Assembly: GCA_018780645.1 (NCBI GenBank)
Contig: JADMJJ010000047.1
Span: forward strand, 1-64,000
Length of the DNA: 64,000 nucleotides
Direction: 5' to 3'
Origin: Burkholderiaceae bacterium
GTDB taxonomy: Bacteria > Pseudomonadota > Gammaproteobacteria > Burkholderiales > Burkholderiaceae_C
Shown: positions 45,476-56,240 of the stretch, in pieces
Position numbering within the stretch: position 1 is the stretch's first letter
Layout: every line of letters starts with the position of its first letter
Program-made: the position numbers and the translations under genes
The notes under the pieces: generated by a model
Seen by the model: only the letters and a program-made list of their open reading frames with translations
Database searches by the model: none
What the model was told of the DNA's origin: nothing

Positions 45476-46382
45476 ATGAGCCGCGATTTCGATGACCTGA
45501 GCCTGGGCAGCCTGGAGCTGCTGTGCCTGACCGCCGAGCAGCAGAGCTTCACGGCAGCCGCCAAGGTGGCCGGGCTGACGCCCGCCGCGGTGAGCCGCAC
45601 GATTGCGCGGCTGGAGCAGCGCTTCGGTGCTCGGCTGTTCGTGCGCACCACGCGCAGCGTGCGCCTGACCGACAGCGGCCGCGCCTACTACGAGCAATGC
45701 AAGCAGGCGCTGGTGCAGTTGGTCGAGGCCGAGCGGGCGCTCAATGGCGAGCAGCAGGCGCCGGCCGGCCTGGTGCGGCTGAGCCTGCCGACGTCCTATG
45801 GCCATTACCGCGTGCTGCCGCTGATCGGTGCCTTCCGCGCCGCCTACCCCGGCGTGCAGCTGGAGCTGCAGCTCAGCAACCGCAATGTGGACTTCACCGC
45901 CGAGGGCTTCGACATCGCCGTGCGTGGCCGCAACCCGCCGGACTCGGGCATGGTGGCGCGCAAGCTGGAGGACGCTGACCTCTTGATGGTCGCCTCACCC
46001 GACTACCTGCGGCGGCGCGGCACGCCGCTGTCGCTGGCCGGGCTGGAGGGGCATGAATGCCTGCACTTCTCGCTGCCCAGCACCGGCCAGATCGTGCCCT
46101 GGGTGCTGCGTCTGGACGGGGGCATCGCCGAGCGGCCGCTGCCCGGCGCCATCAGCTGCTTCGACGACATCATCGGTCCGGTCACGCTGGCCCGGCATGG
46201 TGCCGGCATCGCCCAGACCTACCGCTTCATGGTCGAGGCCGATCTGGCCACCGGCAGCCTGGTCGAGGTACTGCCGGAACATGCCGGCGCCTCACGGCCG
46301 TTCTCGCTGCTCTACCCGGCCGCCCGGCATATGCCGCGGCGGGTGCGGGTGCTGATCGACTTTCTGATCGAGCGACTCGCCG

Positions 46383-46390
<8 letters not shown>
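45476..46390 (+). CDS. LysR-family transcriptional regulator
   Basis: 304 residues. The HTH (FTAAAKVAGLTPAAVSRTIARLEQ, about 22-45) is followed by the substrate-binding-like domain with the LysR segment LSLPTSYGHYRVLPLIGAF and GFDIAVRGRNPPDSGMVARKL. This belongs to the CrgA/AaeR-like subgroup. Divergent from the GST/tautomerase operon, which is its likely target. Its end overlaps the convergent sigma-54 activator gene by eight bases. Confidence 0.9.
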
Positions 46391-47861
<1,471 letters not shown>

Positions 47862-47896
47862 GTCGCGGGTGTATTTCTCTGGGCTTGTGGGTTGGA

Positions 47897-47912
47897 TGGC
47901 ACAGCACTTTAA
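47897..47912 (+). promoter_or_regulatory. candidate sigma-54 promoter for the malonate genes
   Basis: TGGCAC-N5-TTTAA has the correct -24 element and spacing for sigma-54, about 45 bases before the decarboxylase start. The -12 element lacks the usual GC pair (TTTAA in place of TTGCA), so the match is partial. Support comes mostly from the adjacent sigma-54 activator. Confidence 0.3.
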
Positions 47913-47957
47913 CGTGGCGCCGCTACCATCGTTGCAGAAGCCTGAGAGGAGTCGGCG

Positions 47958-49265
47958 ATGCTTGACGGATTGCGGGCCGCGGCCCGGCGCAACAGTGACG
48001 ACAAGGCCCTGCGGGCGTTGATACGGGCTTGCAAGCGACTGCTGTCCGAGCGGGCCGAGGCCAATAGCGTGGCCATCGCCGCCGAGCTGGTGCAGGCCTA
48101 TGCCCAGCTGCCCGAGGCGCAACGGCCAAAACTGTTCGATACGCTGGCCAGCGACTTCAGCCCGGATCCCCAGACCGTGCTGGCAGCGGCCACCGCCTAC
48201 GCCCAGGCGCCCACGGCCCGGCATCTGGTCCAACTGAGCCAGGTTGCCGAGCCGCCGCGCCAGGAGCTGCTGCGGCGCATCAACCGTGCGCCGGGCGGCA
48301 CCGCCTGCCTGATCGGCATGCGCCGCGACCTGCTGGCCCTCTTGCCCAGCCGGCCTGAGCTGCTGGCGCTGGAGGCCGACTTCCTGCACCTGCTGTCGTC
48401 CTGGTTCAACCCGGGTTTTCTGCGCCTCGAGAAGGTCGACTGGCAGTCACCCGCCCAGCTGTTGGAGCAGCTGATTCAGCACGAAGCGGTGCACGCCATC
48501 GACGGCTGGGATGATCTGCGCCGCCGCCTGCAGCCCGACCGCCGCTGCTATGCCTTCTTCCACCCGCAGCTGCCGGGTGAGCCCCTGATCTTCGTCGAGG
48601 TGGCGTTGCTGCCCGACATGCCGGCGGCCATCGCCCCGCTGATCGACAAGAAATCCGCGCCGCAGGAGCGCAACAGTTTCAAGGTGGCCGCCTTCTATTC
48701 GATCAGCAACTGCCAGCCGGGGCTGCGGGGCGTGTCACTGGGTAACTTCCTGATCAAGCATGTGGCCACCGCCCTGCAGCGCGAGCTGCCGCAGCTGAAG
48801 CGCTTCTGCACCTTGTCGCCGATTCCCGGACTGATGGACTGGCTGCTGAAGAAGCCCGATTTCGAGGCCCTGCCCGGACTGAAGAAGCCGCAACTCGCGC
48901 GCTTGCAGGCCGCGCACGCGCTGCTGCTGCAAAGCTGCGGGCAAGACCTGACCGGCCTGCAACAGCAAAGCGCCGAAAAAGCGCTGGACGAACCGGTACA
49001 GCAGGCCCTGCTGAGCCTGTGCGCCGCCTTCATGATCCACCAAACGCACAGCCCTGGGGGCGACCCGGTGGCGCGTTTCCACCTCGACAACGGCGCCCGG
49101 CTGGAGCGGCTGAACCCGGCCGGCAACCTGGCGCGCAAGGGTTTGCGCCAGTCGGCCGGGCTGATGGTCAACTATCTGTATGACCTGGCCGAGGTCGAGA
49201 ACCGGCACGAGCAGTTCACGCTAGGGGAAGTCGTGCACGCCCGGGCGGTGGCGGCGCTGTTATAA
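47958..49265 (+). CDS. malonyl-CoA decarboxylase
   Basis: 435 residues, standard length. The C-terminal catalytic half has FYSISNCQPGLRGVSLGNF and KRFCTLSPIPGLMDWL, with the preceding HPQLPGEPLIFVEVAL strand, all characteristic of the family. The N-terminal half is the helical oligomerisation domain. It converts malonyl-CoA to acetyl-CoA and CO2. GAGAGGAG lies before ATG 47958. With the malonyl-CoA synthetase downstream it completes malonate use. An 8-bp hairpin follows at 49279-49298. Confidence 0.95.
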   Translation: MLDGLRAAARRNSDDKALRALIRACKRLLSERAEANSVAIAAELVQAYAQLPEAQRPKLFDTLASDFSPDPQTVLAAATAYAQAPTARHLVQLSQVAEPPRQELLRRINRAPGGTACLIGMRRDLLALLPSRPELLALEADFLHLLSSWFNPGFLRLEKVDWQSPAQLLEQLIQHEAVHAIDGWDDLRRRLQPDRRCYAFFHPQLPGEPLIFVEVALLPDMPAAIAPLIDKKSAPQERNSFKVAAFYSISNCQPGLRGVSLGNFLIKHVATALQRELPQLKRFCTLSPIPGLMDWLLKKPDFEALPGLKKPQLARLQAAHALLLQSCGQDLTGLQQQSAEKALDEPVQQALLSLCAAFMIHQTHSPGGDPVARFHLDNGARLERLNPAGNLARKGLRQSAGLMVNYLYDLAEVENRHEQFTLGEVVHARAVAALL

Positions 49266-49278
49266 AACCAGTTGCAGC

Positions 49279-49298
49279 GCCCCGCCCTCCGGCGGGGC
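49279..49298. terminator. strong hairpin within the malonate locus
   Basis: GCCCCGCC (49279-49286) pairs perfectly with GGCGGGGC (49291-49298) over CTCC. It sits between the decarboxylase stop and the Bug-type gene. It may act as a partial terminator or mRNA-stabilising fold. Confidence 0.55.
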
Positions 49299-49324
49299 AG
49301 ACAACACCGACAGGAGACAAACGC

Positions 49325-50323
49325 ATGAAGTTCCAGAATCAGCGCCCGCAGCGGGCCCGTCTTGTTCTACTGGCCGCGCTGTGCGCAACCTCCCTGGTCG
49401 GCGGCATCGCACAGGCGCAGAGCGGCTGGCCCGTCAAGCCGGTGACCATCGTCGTGCCCTTCCCGGCCGGCGGCGGCACCGACGCCTTTGCCCGGCCGCT
49501 GACCGCGGTGCTGACCAAACAGCTGGGCCGCCAGATCATCATCGACAACAAGGGCGGAGCCGGTGGCACCGTCGGCGCCTCGGTGGCCGCCAAGGCCTCG
49601 CCGGACGGCTACACCTTCTTCATGGGCGCCGTGCACCACACCATCGCGCCCAGCATGTACCCGAAGCTGGACTACAGCATCGAGAATGATTTCATCCCCG
49701 TGGCCTTGATTGCCAGCGTGCCCCAGGTCATCGTCGTCAACCCGCAGCGGGTGCCGGTGTCAGATCTGAAGGGCCTGCTGGAGCTGATGCGCAAGAACCC
49801 CGGCAAGCTGAACTACGGCTCGGCCGGCAATGGCACCTCGCACCATCTGGCCGGTGAGCTGTTCAAGCTGCAGACCAAGACCTTCGTCACCCACATCCCC
49901 TATCGCGGCGCCGGCCCGGCCCTGCAGGACCTGATCGCCGGTCAGGTGGACCTGATGTTCGACGGCCTGGGCTCATCGGCCGCCCACATCAAGAACGGCC
50001 GCATCAAGGCGATGGCCGTGGCGTCGACCAAGCGCGCCCCTGGCTTCCCCGACGTGCCGACCAGCACCGAGGGCGGTGTGCCAACCTATCAGGTCGCCAC
50101 CTGGTATGGCCTGTGGGCCCCCAAGGGCACGCCCAAGGAGGCCGTGGACCGCATGCGCGCCGAGTTGGTCAAGGCCTATGCCACGCCGGAGATTCATGAC
50201 ACCTGGACCGGCCTGGGCGCCGAGATCCCCAATCTCTATGGTGATGCCTTCGGCAAGTTCGTCAGCGCCGAAGTCAAGCGCTGGGCCGAGGTGGTGAAGA
50301 GCTCGGGCGCCAAGCTGGACTGA
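49325..50323 (+). CDS. tripartite tricarboxylate transporter-type substrate-binding protein (Bug family)
   Basis: 332-residue periplasmic protein. A signal peptide (about 1-32, ending IAQAQ) is followed by the Bug pattern: WPVKPVTIVVPFPAGGGTD, NKGGAGGTVGA, YGSAGNGTSHHLAG and HIPYRGAGPALQDLIAGQVD. Bug proteins bind carboxylates with a water-bridged pocket. No TctA/TctB membrane genes lie near, as is common for Bug genes. In this locus malonate is the obvious candidate ligand, by context only. Confidence 0.93.
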   Translation: MKFQNQRPQRARLVLLAALCATSLVGGIAQAQSGWPVKPVTIVVPFPAGGGTDAFARPLTAVLTKQLGRQIIIDNKGGAGGTVGASVAAKASPDGYTFFMGAVHHTIAPSMYPKLDYSIENDFIPVALIASVPQVIVVNPQRVPVSDLKGLLELMRKNPGKLNYGSAGNGTSHHLAGELFKLQTKTFVTHIPYRGAGPALQDLIAGQVDLMFDGLGSSAAHIKNGRIKAMAVASTKRAPGFPDVPTSTEGGVPTYQVATWYGLWAPKGTPKEAVDRMRAELVKAYATPEIHDTWTGLGAEIPNLYGDAFGKFVSAEVKRWAEVVKSSGAKLD

Positions 50324-50328
50324 GTCCG

Positions 50329-50760
50329 GTGAGCGAGACGCTGGCTGCCTGCACGGTGCGCGAGGCCCGCCCGGCCGATGCCGTGGCGCTGCATGACATC
50401 TATCTGCGCGCCTACGCCCACGCCTTCCCCTGGCGCGCGCTGCCCATCAGCCTCGCTGCCGACAGCGCCGGTGAGTGGATGCTGGTGGCTTGCCGCGGCG
50501 ACAGGCTGCTCGGCTTCATCTCCAGCCAGCGCACCGATGCCTTCATTCACCACCTGTATGTGGACCCGGCCTGCCATGGCCTCGGCATCGGCCGTGCGCT
50601 GCTGCAGGCCTGCCTGGCCGGCCTGAGCCATCGCCCCGCGGCGCTGAAGTGCGTGCTGAAGAACCAGGCCGCGCTGGCCTTCTATGCCCGCCATGGCTGG
50701 ACGGCAGCCGCCACCCAGCCCGCCGATGCGCAGGACTATGTGCTCTTGCACCTGAACTGA
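50329..50760 (+). CDS. GNAT-family N-acetyltransferase
   Basis: 143 residues. The acetyl-CoA loop is recognisable (VDPACHGLGIGRALLQACLAG), followed by NQAALAFYARHGW, the usual GNAT C-terminal pattern. The GTG start at 50329 lies five bases after the Bug-gene stop. It sits inside the malonate locus; a link to malonate is not evident, though some acyl-CoA ligases are controlled by lysine acetylation. Confidence 0.85.
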   Translation: MSETLAACTVREARPADAVALHDIYLRAYAHAFPWRALPISLAADSAGEWMLVACRGDRLLGFISSQRTDAFIHHLYVDPACHGLGIGRALLQACLAGLSHRPAALKCVLKNQAALAFYARHGWTAAATQPADAQDYVLLHLN

Positions 50761-50781
50761 CCTCAAGATTCGACTGTCACC

Positions 50782-52314
50782 ATGCCCAACGCCAATCTGT
50801 TCGCCGCCCTGCGCGCCAACTTCCCCGCCGACCTGGACCAGACCGCCATCGAGGTGGCCGACCAGCCGGGCGTGAACTACAGCTGGCGCGATATCGACCG
50901 CGCCACCGCGATGATGGCCAATCTGCTGGCCTCGCTGGACCTGCCCGCGGGCAGCCGCGTGGCGGTGCAGACCGAGAAGTCGGTCGAAGCCTTGATGCTG
51001 TATCTGGCCGTGCTGCGCGCCGGCTATGTCTTCCTGCCGCTGAACACCGCCTATCAGGCCGCCGAGATCGAATACTTCGTCGGCAATGCCGAGCCGGCCG
51101 TGGTCGTCTGCTCGGGCAAGAACTTCGGCTGGGTCAGCAAGATTGCCTTCAATGCCGGCACCGAGCATGTTTTCACGCTGAACGAGGACCGCACTGGCAG
51201 CCTCTTGGAGCGCGCCGCCCATCAATCGGACCAGCACCAGACCGTGGTCAAGGGCGCCGACGAGCTGGCCGCCATCCTCTACACCAGCGGCACCACCGGG
51301 CGCAGCAAGGGCGCGATGCTGACCCACGGCAATATGCTCAGCAATGCCCTGGTGCTGAAGGACTACTGGGGCTGGAAGCCCGGCGATGTGCTGATACACG
51401 CGCTGCCCATCTTCCATGTGCACGGCCTGTTCGTCGCATCCCATGGCGCGCTGCTCAACGGCAGCAAGATGATCTGGTTCGCCCGCTTCGACCCGCGCGC
51501 GGTGATTGCCAAGCTGCCCGAGGCCACCGTCTTCATGGGGGTGCCGACGCTGTATGTGCGCCTGCTCGGCGAGACCTCGTTCGGCAAGGACGCCTGCCGC
51601 AATATGCGCCTCTTCATCAGCGGCTCGGCGCCGATGCTGATCGAGACCTTCAACGAGTTCCTGGCCCGCACCGGCCACCAGATCCTGGAGCGCTACGGCA
51701 TGAGCGAGACGGTGATGCTGACCAGCAATCCCTACCATGCCAAGGACGGCGCACGCCGTGGCGGCACGGTCGGCTTCCCGCTGCCCGGCGTGGGCCTGCG
51801 CGTACGGGACGACAAGGGCCAGCCCTGCCCCACCGGCGAGATCGGTGGCATCGAGGTCAAGGGGCCGAACGTGTTCGTCGGCTACTGGCGCATGCCGGAG
51901 AAGACCAAGGAAGAGTTCACTCCGGATGGCTGGTTCAAGACCGGCGACGTCGGCCGCATCGACGCGCAGGGCTATGTGACCATCGTCGGCCGCAGCAAGG
52001 ACCTGATCATCAGCGGCGGCTACAACGTCTATCCGGCCGAGATCGAGGGCTATATCAATGACATCGCCGGCGTCAACGAGTCGGCCGTGATCGGCGTGCC
52101 GCACAAGGACTTCGGCGAGGCGGTGGTCGCCGTCGTCGTGGCCAAGCCCGGCGCGGCGCTGGACGGCGCGCAGATTGCCTCCACCTTGAAGTCGCAGATC
52201 GCCAACTTCAAGGTGCCCAAGCAGGTGTTCGTCGTCACCGAGCTGCCGCGCAACACCATGGGCAAGGTGCAGAAGAACCTGCTGCGCGACCAGCACAAGG
52301 GCCTGTTCGCGTGA
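50782..52314 (+). CDS. matB: malonyl-CoA synthetase (MatB-like acyl-CoA ligase)
   Basis: 510 residues of the adenylate-forming family. Motifs: LYTSGTTGRSKGA (phosphate loop), HALPIFHVHGLF, ERYGMSETVML, GWFKTGDVG and the C-terminal lysine in NTMGKVQKN. The RYGMSET and MPEKTKEEFTPDGWF style is that of malonyl-CoA synthetases. It joins malonate to CoA using ATP, supplying the decarboxylase encoded upstream. It starts 21 bases after the acetyltransferase gene and overlaps the next small gene by four bases. Confidence 0.93.
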   Translation: MPNANLFAALRANFPADLDQTAIEVADQPGVNYSWRDIDRATAMMANLLASLDLPAGSRVAVQTEKSVEALMLYLAVLRAGYVFLPLNTAYQAAEIEYFVGNAEPAVVVCSGKNFGWVSKIAFNAGTEHVFTLNEDRTGSLLERAAHQSDQHQTVVKGADELAAILYTSGTTGRSKGAMLTHGNMLSNALVLKDYWGWKPGDVLIHALPIFHVHGLFVASHGALLNGSKMIWFARFDPRAVIAKLPEATVFMGVPTLYVRLLGETSFGKDACRNMRLFISGSAPMLIETFNEFLARTGHQILERYGMSETVMLTSNPYHAKDGARRGGTVGFPLPGVGLRVRDDKGQPCPTGEIGGIEVKGPNVFVGYWRMPEKTKEEFTPDGWFKTGDVGRIDAQGYVTIVGRSKDLIISGGYNVYPAEIEGYINDIAGVNESAVIGVPHKDFGEAVVAVVVAKPGAALDGAQIASTLKSQIANFKVPKQVFVVTELPRNTMGKVQKNLLRDQHKGLFA

Positions 52315-52517
52315 GTTCGCTGCCGTCATCTGATAACAGCGCCTGCCCGCGCTGCGGCCAGCCCTTTCACTGCGGCGTGGCCGACGCCCGCTGCGACTGC
52401 TTCGACCTGCAGCTCACGCCCGGCCTGCGCGAGCAGCTGGCCGCGCAGTACAGCAGCTGCCTGTGCGTCGCTTGCCTGAAGCAGCTGAAGGACCAGGCCG
52501 CTGCCGCCCAGCAATGA
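52311..52517 (+). CDS. cysteine-rich CWC-family protein
   Basis: 68 residues with cysteines in CPRCGQPFHCG, RCDCFD and CLCVACL, the CWC family pattern, likely binding zinc. The GTG start overlaps the matB stop by four bases, and its stop overlaps the next regulator by four bases. Role unknown. Confidence 0.85.
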   Translation: MSSLPSSDNSACPRCGQPFHCGVADARCDCFDLQLTPGLREQLAAQYSSCLCVACLKQLKDQAAAAQQ

Positions 52518-53074
52518 TGATGACCGACCCCAGCGCGGCCATAGGCCTGCACATCAAGCTGGAGCGCACCCAACGCGGCTGGTCCCTGGCCGAGCTGGCC
52601 GAACGCGCCGGTGTCTCCAAGGCCATGATCAGCAAGATCGAGCGTGGCGAGGCCAGCCCCACGGCCACCGTGCTGGGCCGCCTGTCCGGCGCCCTGGGCC
52701 TGGCCCTGTCGGCGCTCTTGGCCCTGGCCGAGCAGTCCACCGAGCGCGTCAGCCGCCGCAGCACGCAAACCGTCTGGCGGGATCCCGAGACCGGCTACAC
52801 CCGCCGGTCGATCTCGCCCAGCGGCGGGGGTGTGCTGGAGCTGCTCGAGGTCGAGCTACCCGCCGGCGTGCGCGTGCCCTACCCTGCCAGCGCCTTCAGC
52901 TTCCAGCATGAGCAGATCCTGGTGATCGAGAACACGCTCGTGTTCATCGAAGGTTCGGTCGAGCACCGGCTCGAAGCCGGGGATTGCCTGCAGCTGGGGC
53001 CGCCGGAGGATTGTGTGTTTGTCAATCCTGGGGATCTGCCCTGCCGCTATTTGATTGCCTTGGTGAGGCGCTGA
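52514..53074 (+). CDS. XRE-family regulator with cupin sensor domain
   Basis: 186 residues. The HTH (about 10-65; SLAELAERAGVSKAMISKIERG) is followed by a cupin barrel (about 105-183, FSFQHEQILVIENTLVFIEGS, GDCLQLGPPEDCVF). This two-domain layout is common in repressors sensing small metabolites. It starts at the first of three consecutive ATGs overlapping the CWC stop. It is convergent with an MFS gene one base away, and its targets are unknown. Confidence 0.9.
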   Translation: MMMTDPSAAIGLHIKLERTQRGWSLAELAERAGVSKAMISKIERGEASPTATVLGRLSGALGLALSALLALAEQSTERVSRRSTQTVWRDPETGYTRRSISPSGGGVLELLEVELPAGVRVPYPASAFSFQHEQILVIENTLVFIEGSVEHRLEAGDCLQLGPPEDCVFVNPGDLPCRYLIALVRR

Positions 53075-53075
53075 C

Positions 53076-54278
53076 TCAGCGCTTGCCTCCCGCCATCCGC
53101 AGCGACTCAGGCCGTTGCCGCAGGCGAAGCATGGCCAGGCATCCCGCCAACGGCCCCAAGGCCAGGACCCCAAACGCCAGCTTCCACCCCGCCCAGGCCA
53201 CCAGTTCCGGCACCAGATGGATGCTGATCAGGGTCAGCAGGAACCCGGCGCAGGTCTGCGCCGTCAACATCGTGCCGACATTCTGCGGCTCGCTGAGCTC
53301 GGCGATCGAGGCCGAGAACTGGGCCGAGTCGGCAATCACCGACACGCCCCAGACCAGGGCGACAAGAGCAACCAGCCAGGGCGGCGCGGCGAACAGCCAG
53401 CCCATGACAAGCGCGCAGCCGGCGCTGACGGCCATCGCGCCGGTGGTCAGCGCGGTGCGGCCGTAGCGGTCGGCCAGCAGGCCGCCGAGCCAGGCGCCGG
53501 GTGCGCCGGCGGCGATGGCGGCAAAGGTCAAGAGCGCGGCGAAGTGCTTGGCGTCGGCCATGCCGACCGCCTCGAAGCTGGCGGTCAGGAACACCGCCAG
53601 CCAGGCCCACATCGCGTACAGCTCCCACATATGGCCCAGGTAGCCGAGATTGGCCAGGCGCAGCGCGGGCCGCTTCCAGGCCTCCAGCATCTGGCCGAAG
53701 TGGACACTGGCGGCGCGTGCGTGGTTCGGGCCGACGGTGAACCAACGGATGCCAAGAGCAGACAGTGCCGCACAGGCGGCCGCCACGCCATAGACGACGC
53801 GCCAGTCGGCCTGCACCCAGGCCGCCAGCGCGTGCGGGCTGGCCGAGCCCAGCGTCAGTGCGCCGACCAGAAAGCCGACCAGCAGGCCCAGATCGCCCCT
53901 GGCCCAGGTGGCGGCCAGGCGCATGCCGACCGGATAGACGCCGGCCATGCAGGCGCCGGTCAAAAGGCGCAGCCCAAAAACCAGCGGGCTGACGGGTTCC
54001 AGCAGGGCCAGTGCGGCGGTGGCAGCGGCTGCGGTCAGCGCGCATGTCATGAACAGGCGCTTGGGGTCGAGCCTGTCGGCCAGTTGCAGCAGCGCACTGG
54101 TCAGCGTGCCCAGCACAAAGCCGATCTGCACCGAGCTCGTCAGCAGCGCCGCCTGCAGCGGCGTCAGCGCCTGGCTTTGCTTGACCAGGGCGACCACCGA
54201 GGCCGATGAGAACCACACCGTCATCGTGCCGACCTGGCACAGCAGCAGCACCGCCATCGCGCCGCGCTTGCCGGGCAT
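53076..54278 (-). CDS. MFS transporter
   Basis: 400 residues with about twelve hydrophobic helices in two halves. The second inter-helix loop motif occurs as DRLDPKR and, in the second half, DRYGRTAL. It belongs to the major facilitator superfamily, likely a carrier of a small organic compound. Start choice: ATG 54278; a TTG at 54290 overlapping the upstream stop (TTGA) is also possible. It follows the flavin reductase gene on the same strand, so it may import or export the substrate of the monooxygenase system. Confidence 0.87.
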   Translation of the reverse strand: MPGKRGAMAVLLLCQVGTMTVWFSSASVVALVKQSQALTPLQAALLTSSVQIGFVLGTLTSALLQLADRLDPKRLFMTCALTAAAATAALALLEPVSPLVFGLRLLTGACMAGVYPVGMRLAATWARGDLGLLVGFLVGALTLGSASPHALAAWVQADWRVVYGVAAACAALSALGIRWFTVGPNHARAASVHFGQMLEAWKRPALRLANLGYLGHMWELYAMWAWLAVFLTASFEAVGMADAKHFAALLTFAAIAAGAPGAWLGGLLADRYGRTALTTGAMAVSAGCALVMGWLFAAPPWLVALVALVWGVSVIADSAQFSASIAELSEPQNVGTMLTAQTCAGFLLTLISIHLVPELVAWAGWKLAFGVLALGPLAGCLAMLRLRQRPESLRMAGGKR

Positions 54279-54286
54279 GGCCGCGT

Positions 54287-54799
54287 TCAAGGCACCGAAC
54301 CCGCCGGTGCCGCCAGCCGGTGAAAGTGCCGGCCGAAGTAGATCAGGGCATCGCCACTGTCGGCCATGCGCAGGGCCTTGACCTCGCACAGAAACATATC
54401 GTGCGTGCCGACCGTGGTGACCGAGCGGATCTCGCAGTCCAGCGAGGCCAGCGCCTCGTCCAGCACCGGCGCACCGGTGATGAGCCGGCTCCAGCGCGCG
54501 GCCGCGAAGCGCGCATCGACCGGCACTTCCCGATCCGAGAACAGCTGGGCCAGCCCCTGCTGATCGGCGCTGACGACATTGACGCACAGCGCGCCGCTGT
54601 CGCGAAACGCGGCGGCATTGCGGCTGTCGCGGTTGATGCAGACCATCACGGTGGGCGGCTCGTCGGTCACGCTGCAGACGGCCGAGACGGTGCAGCCGGC
54701 GCGGCTGGAGCTGCCCATTGGCCCCTCGCTGGTCACCACATTGACGGCCGCGCCGAGGCTGGACATGGCCTGGCGGTACTGCAGCTTGTTGACTTGCAT
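54287..54799 (-). CDS. flavin reductase family protein
   Basis: 170-residue flavin reductase of the HpaC/RutF type: RQAMSSLGAAVNVVTSEGP, TVSAVCSVTDEPPTVMVCIN, CVNVVSADQ and the final HFHRLA. It reduces free FMN or FAD with NAD(P)H for a partner monooxygenase. The gene lies ten bases downstream of the flavin-dependent monooxygenase, its natural partner. Confidence 0.9.
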   Translation of the reverse strand: MQVNKLQYRQAMSSLGAAVNVVTSEGPMGSSSRAGCTVSAVCSVTDEPPTVMVCINRDSRNAAAFRDSGALCVNVVSADQQGLAQLFSDREVPVDARFAAARWSRLITGAPVLDEALASLDCEIRSVTTVGTHDMFLCEVKALRMADSGDALIYFGRHFHRLAAPAGSVP

Positions 54800-54808
54800 G
54801 GCCCGGCC

Positions 54809-56176
54809 TCAGCGACGCTGCTGATGTGTGGCATGGTGCGCCGCATGGCGCGCGGGCAGCCGCGAGGTGCCGAACAGCTTGTCGCGCAGGGTGCCCTCGC
54901 GGTAGCCGGTCTTGTAGGCGCCGCGCTCCTGCAGGATGGGCACGATCAGCTGGGTGAAGTCGTCGAAGCACTCGGGCACCACGGTGCGCGACAGATTGAA
55001 GCCATCGACATCGGCCTCCTCGGCCCAGGCCATCATCAGGTCGGCGATGGTCTCGGCCGAGCCTATCCAGGGTGGCTGGCGGCTGCCCAGCACCATCTGC
55101 TCCAGCAGCTTGCGCCGCGTCCACTGCGGGCCGGCAGTGCGTGTCATCGCCTCGATATTCGACACGATGGCCTGGCTCTTCTGCGTCTCCACCGGCTCGT
55201 CGATGTCGAACTTCGCCAGGTCTATGCCCATCGATGCGGCGGCATGGACCAGCGCCGCCTCGGAGCTGACATAGCGCCGGTAGTCCTCGAACTTGTCCTG
55301 TGCCTCGGCGTCGGTGCGGCCGGTGACGATGGTGGCGCCGAGGAAGACCTTGATGTCGCCGGCCTCGCGGCCTCGCTGCAGCGACTGCGCGCGGATGTCC
55401 GAGACGATGCTCTTCACCCCGGCCTTGGACTGGCCGTTGACGAATACGCATTCGGCGTGCGTGGCGGCAAACTGCCGGCCGCGGGTCGAAGAGCCGGCCT
55501 GGTAGAGCACCGGCGTGCGCTGCGGCGAGGGCTCGCACAGATGCATCGCATCCACCTGGTACTGCTTGCCGTGGTGGTGAATGACATGGACCTTGGCCGG
55601 GTCGGCGTAGATCCCGCTGTTTCGGTCGGCTTGCACGGCGCCGTCTTCCCAGCTGGCTTCCCAGAGCTTGTAGACCAGCTCCATGTACTCGTCGGCCAGG
55701 TCGTAGCGATCATCGTGCGCGGTCTGCGCCGTGAAGCCGGCGGCGCGGGCGGCGCTGTCCAGGTAGCCTGTGACGATGTTCCAGCCGATGCGGCCCGCCG
55801 TCAGATGGTCCAGGGTGGACATGCGGCGGGCGAACAGGAAGGGCGTCTCGTAGGTCAGGTTGCTGGTGACGCCGAAGCCCAGGTGTTTTGTCGCCGCGGC
55901 CATCGCCGGGATGATCAAGGTCGGGTCATTGACCGGCACCTGCACCGCACCGCGCAGCGCCGCATCGGGGCTGGCGCCATAGACGTCATAGACGCCCAGC
56001 ACGTCGGCGAAGAAGATGCCGTCGAACAGGCCGGCCTCCAGCTTGCGGGCGTAGTCGGTCCAGTAGTGGATGTCAAGGTAGCTGGCCGAGCGGTCGCGCG
56101 GATGGCGCCACAGGCCCTGCTGGATATGGCCGACACAACACATGTCGAAGGCGTTGACGTGCAGTTCTCGGCTCAT
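54809..56176 (-). CDS. LLM-class flavin-dependent monooxygenase (NtaA/DszA-like)
   Basis: 455 residues of the luciferase-like fold, NtaA/SnaA/DszA branch: SYLDIHYWTDYARKLEAGLFDGIFFAD, HLTAGRIGWNIVTGYLDSAARAAG, VLYQAGSSTRGRQFAA and the C-terminal DGFNLSRTVVPECFDDF. These two-component enzymes use reduced FMN to oxidise organosulfur or chelator-like compounds. ATG 56176 was preferred over one 11 codons upstream that overlaps the inverted repeat. Flavin reductase and MFS genes follow. The substrate is unknown. Confidence 0.92.
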   Translation of the reverse strand: MSRELHVNAFDMCCVGHIQQGLWRHPRDRSASYLDIHYWTDYARKLEAGLFDGIFFADVLGVYDVYGASPDAALRGAVQVPVNDPTLIIPAMAAATKHLGFGVTSNLTYETPFLFARRMSTLDHLTAGRIGWNIVTGYLDSAARAAGFTAQTAHDDRYDLADEYMELVYKLWEASWEDGAVQADRNSGIYADPAKVHVIHHHGKQYQVDAMHLCEPSPQRTPVLYQAGSSTRGRQFAATHAECVFVNGQSKAGVKSIVSDIRAQSLQRGREAGDIKVFLGATIVTGRTDAEAQDKFEDYRRYVSSEAALVHAAASMGIDLAKFDIDEPVETQKSQAIVSNIEAMTRTAGPQWTRRKLLEQMVLGSRQPPWIGSAETIADLMMAWAEEADVDGFNLSRTVVPECFDDFTQLIVPILQERGAYKTGYREGTLRDKLFGTSRLPARHAAHHATHQQRR

Positions 56177-56185
56177 GTCGTGATG

Positions 56186-56219
56186 TCCACTTAGATTGAT
56201 TTTCGTCAACTATAGTGGA
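56186..56219 (-). promoter_or_regulatory. nested inverted repeats before the monooxygenase gene
   Basis: TCCACT (56186-56191) pairs with AGTGGA (56214-56219), and inside them TTGA (56196-56199) pairs with TCAA (56206-56209). On the coding strand a TATAGT at 56216-56211 could be a -10 element. The compact palindrome just ahead of the start suggests an operator. Confidence 0.4.
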
Positions 56220-56240
56220 ATCACCCAACATCAACAAGGC

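Noticed and set aside
50236-52329. Leftward open frame of 697 codons over matB
   Set aside because: Shadow of a gene with every adenylate-forming enzyme motif.
53076-55538. Leftward 820-codon frame that would fuse the MFS carrier to upstream sequence
   Set aside because: The first about 420 codons are out of frame with the real flavin reductase and monooxygenase genes and are arginine-rich noise. The MFS gene starts near 54278.
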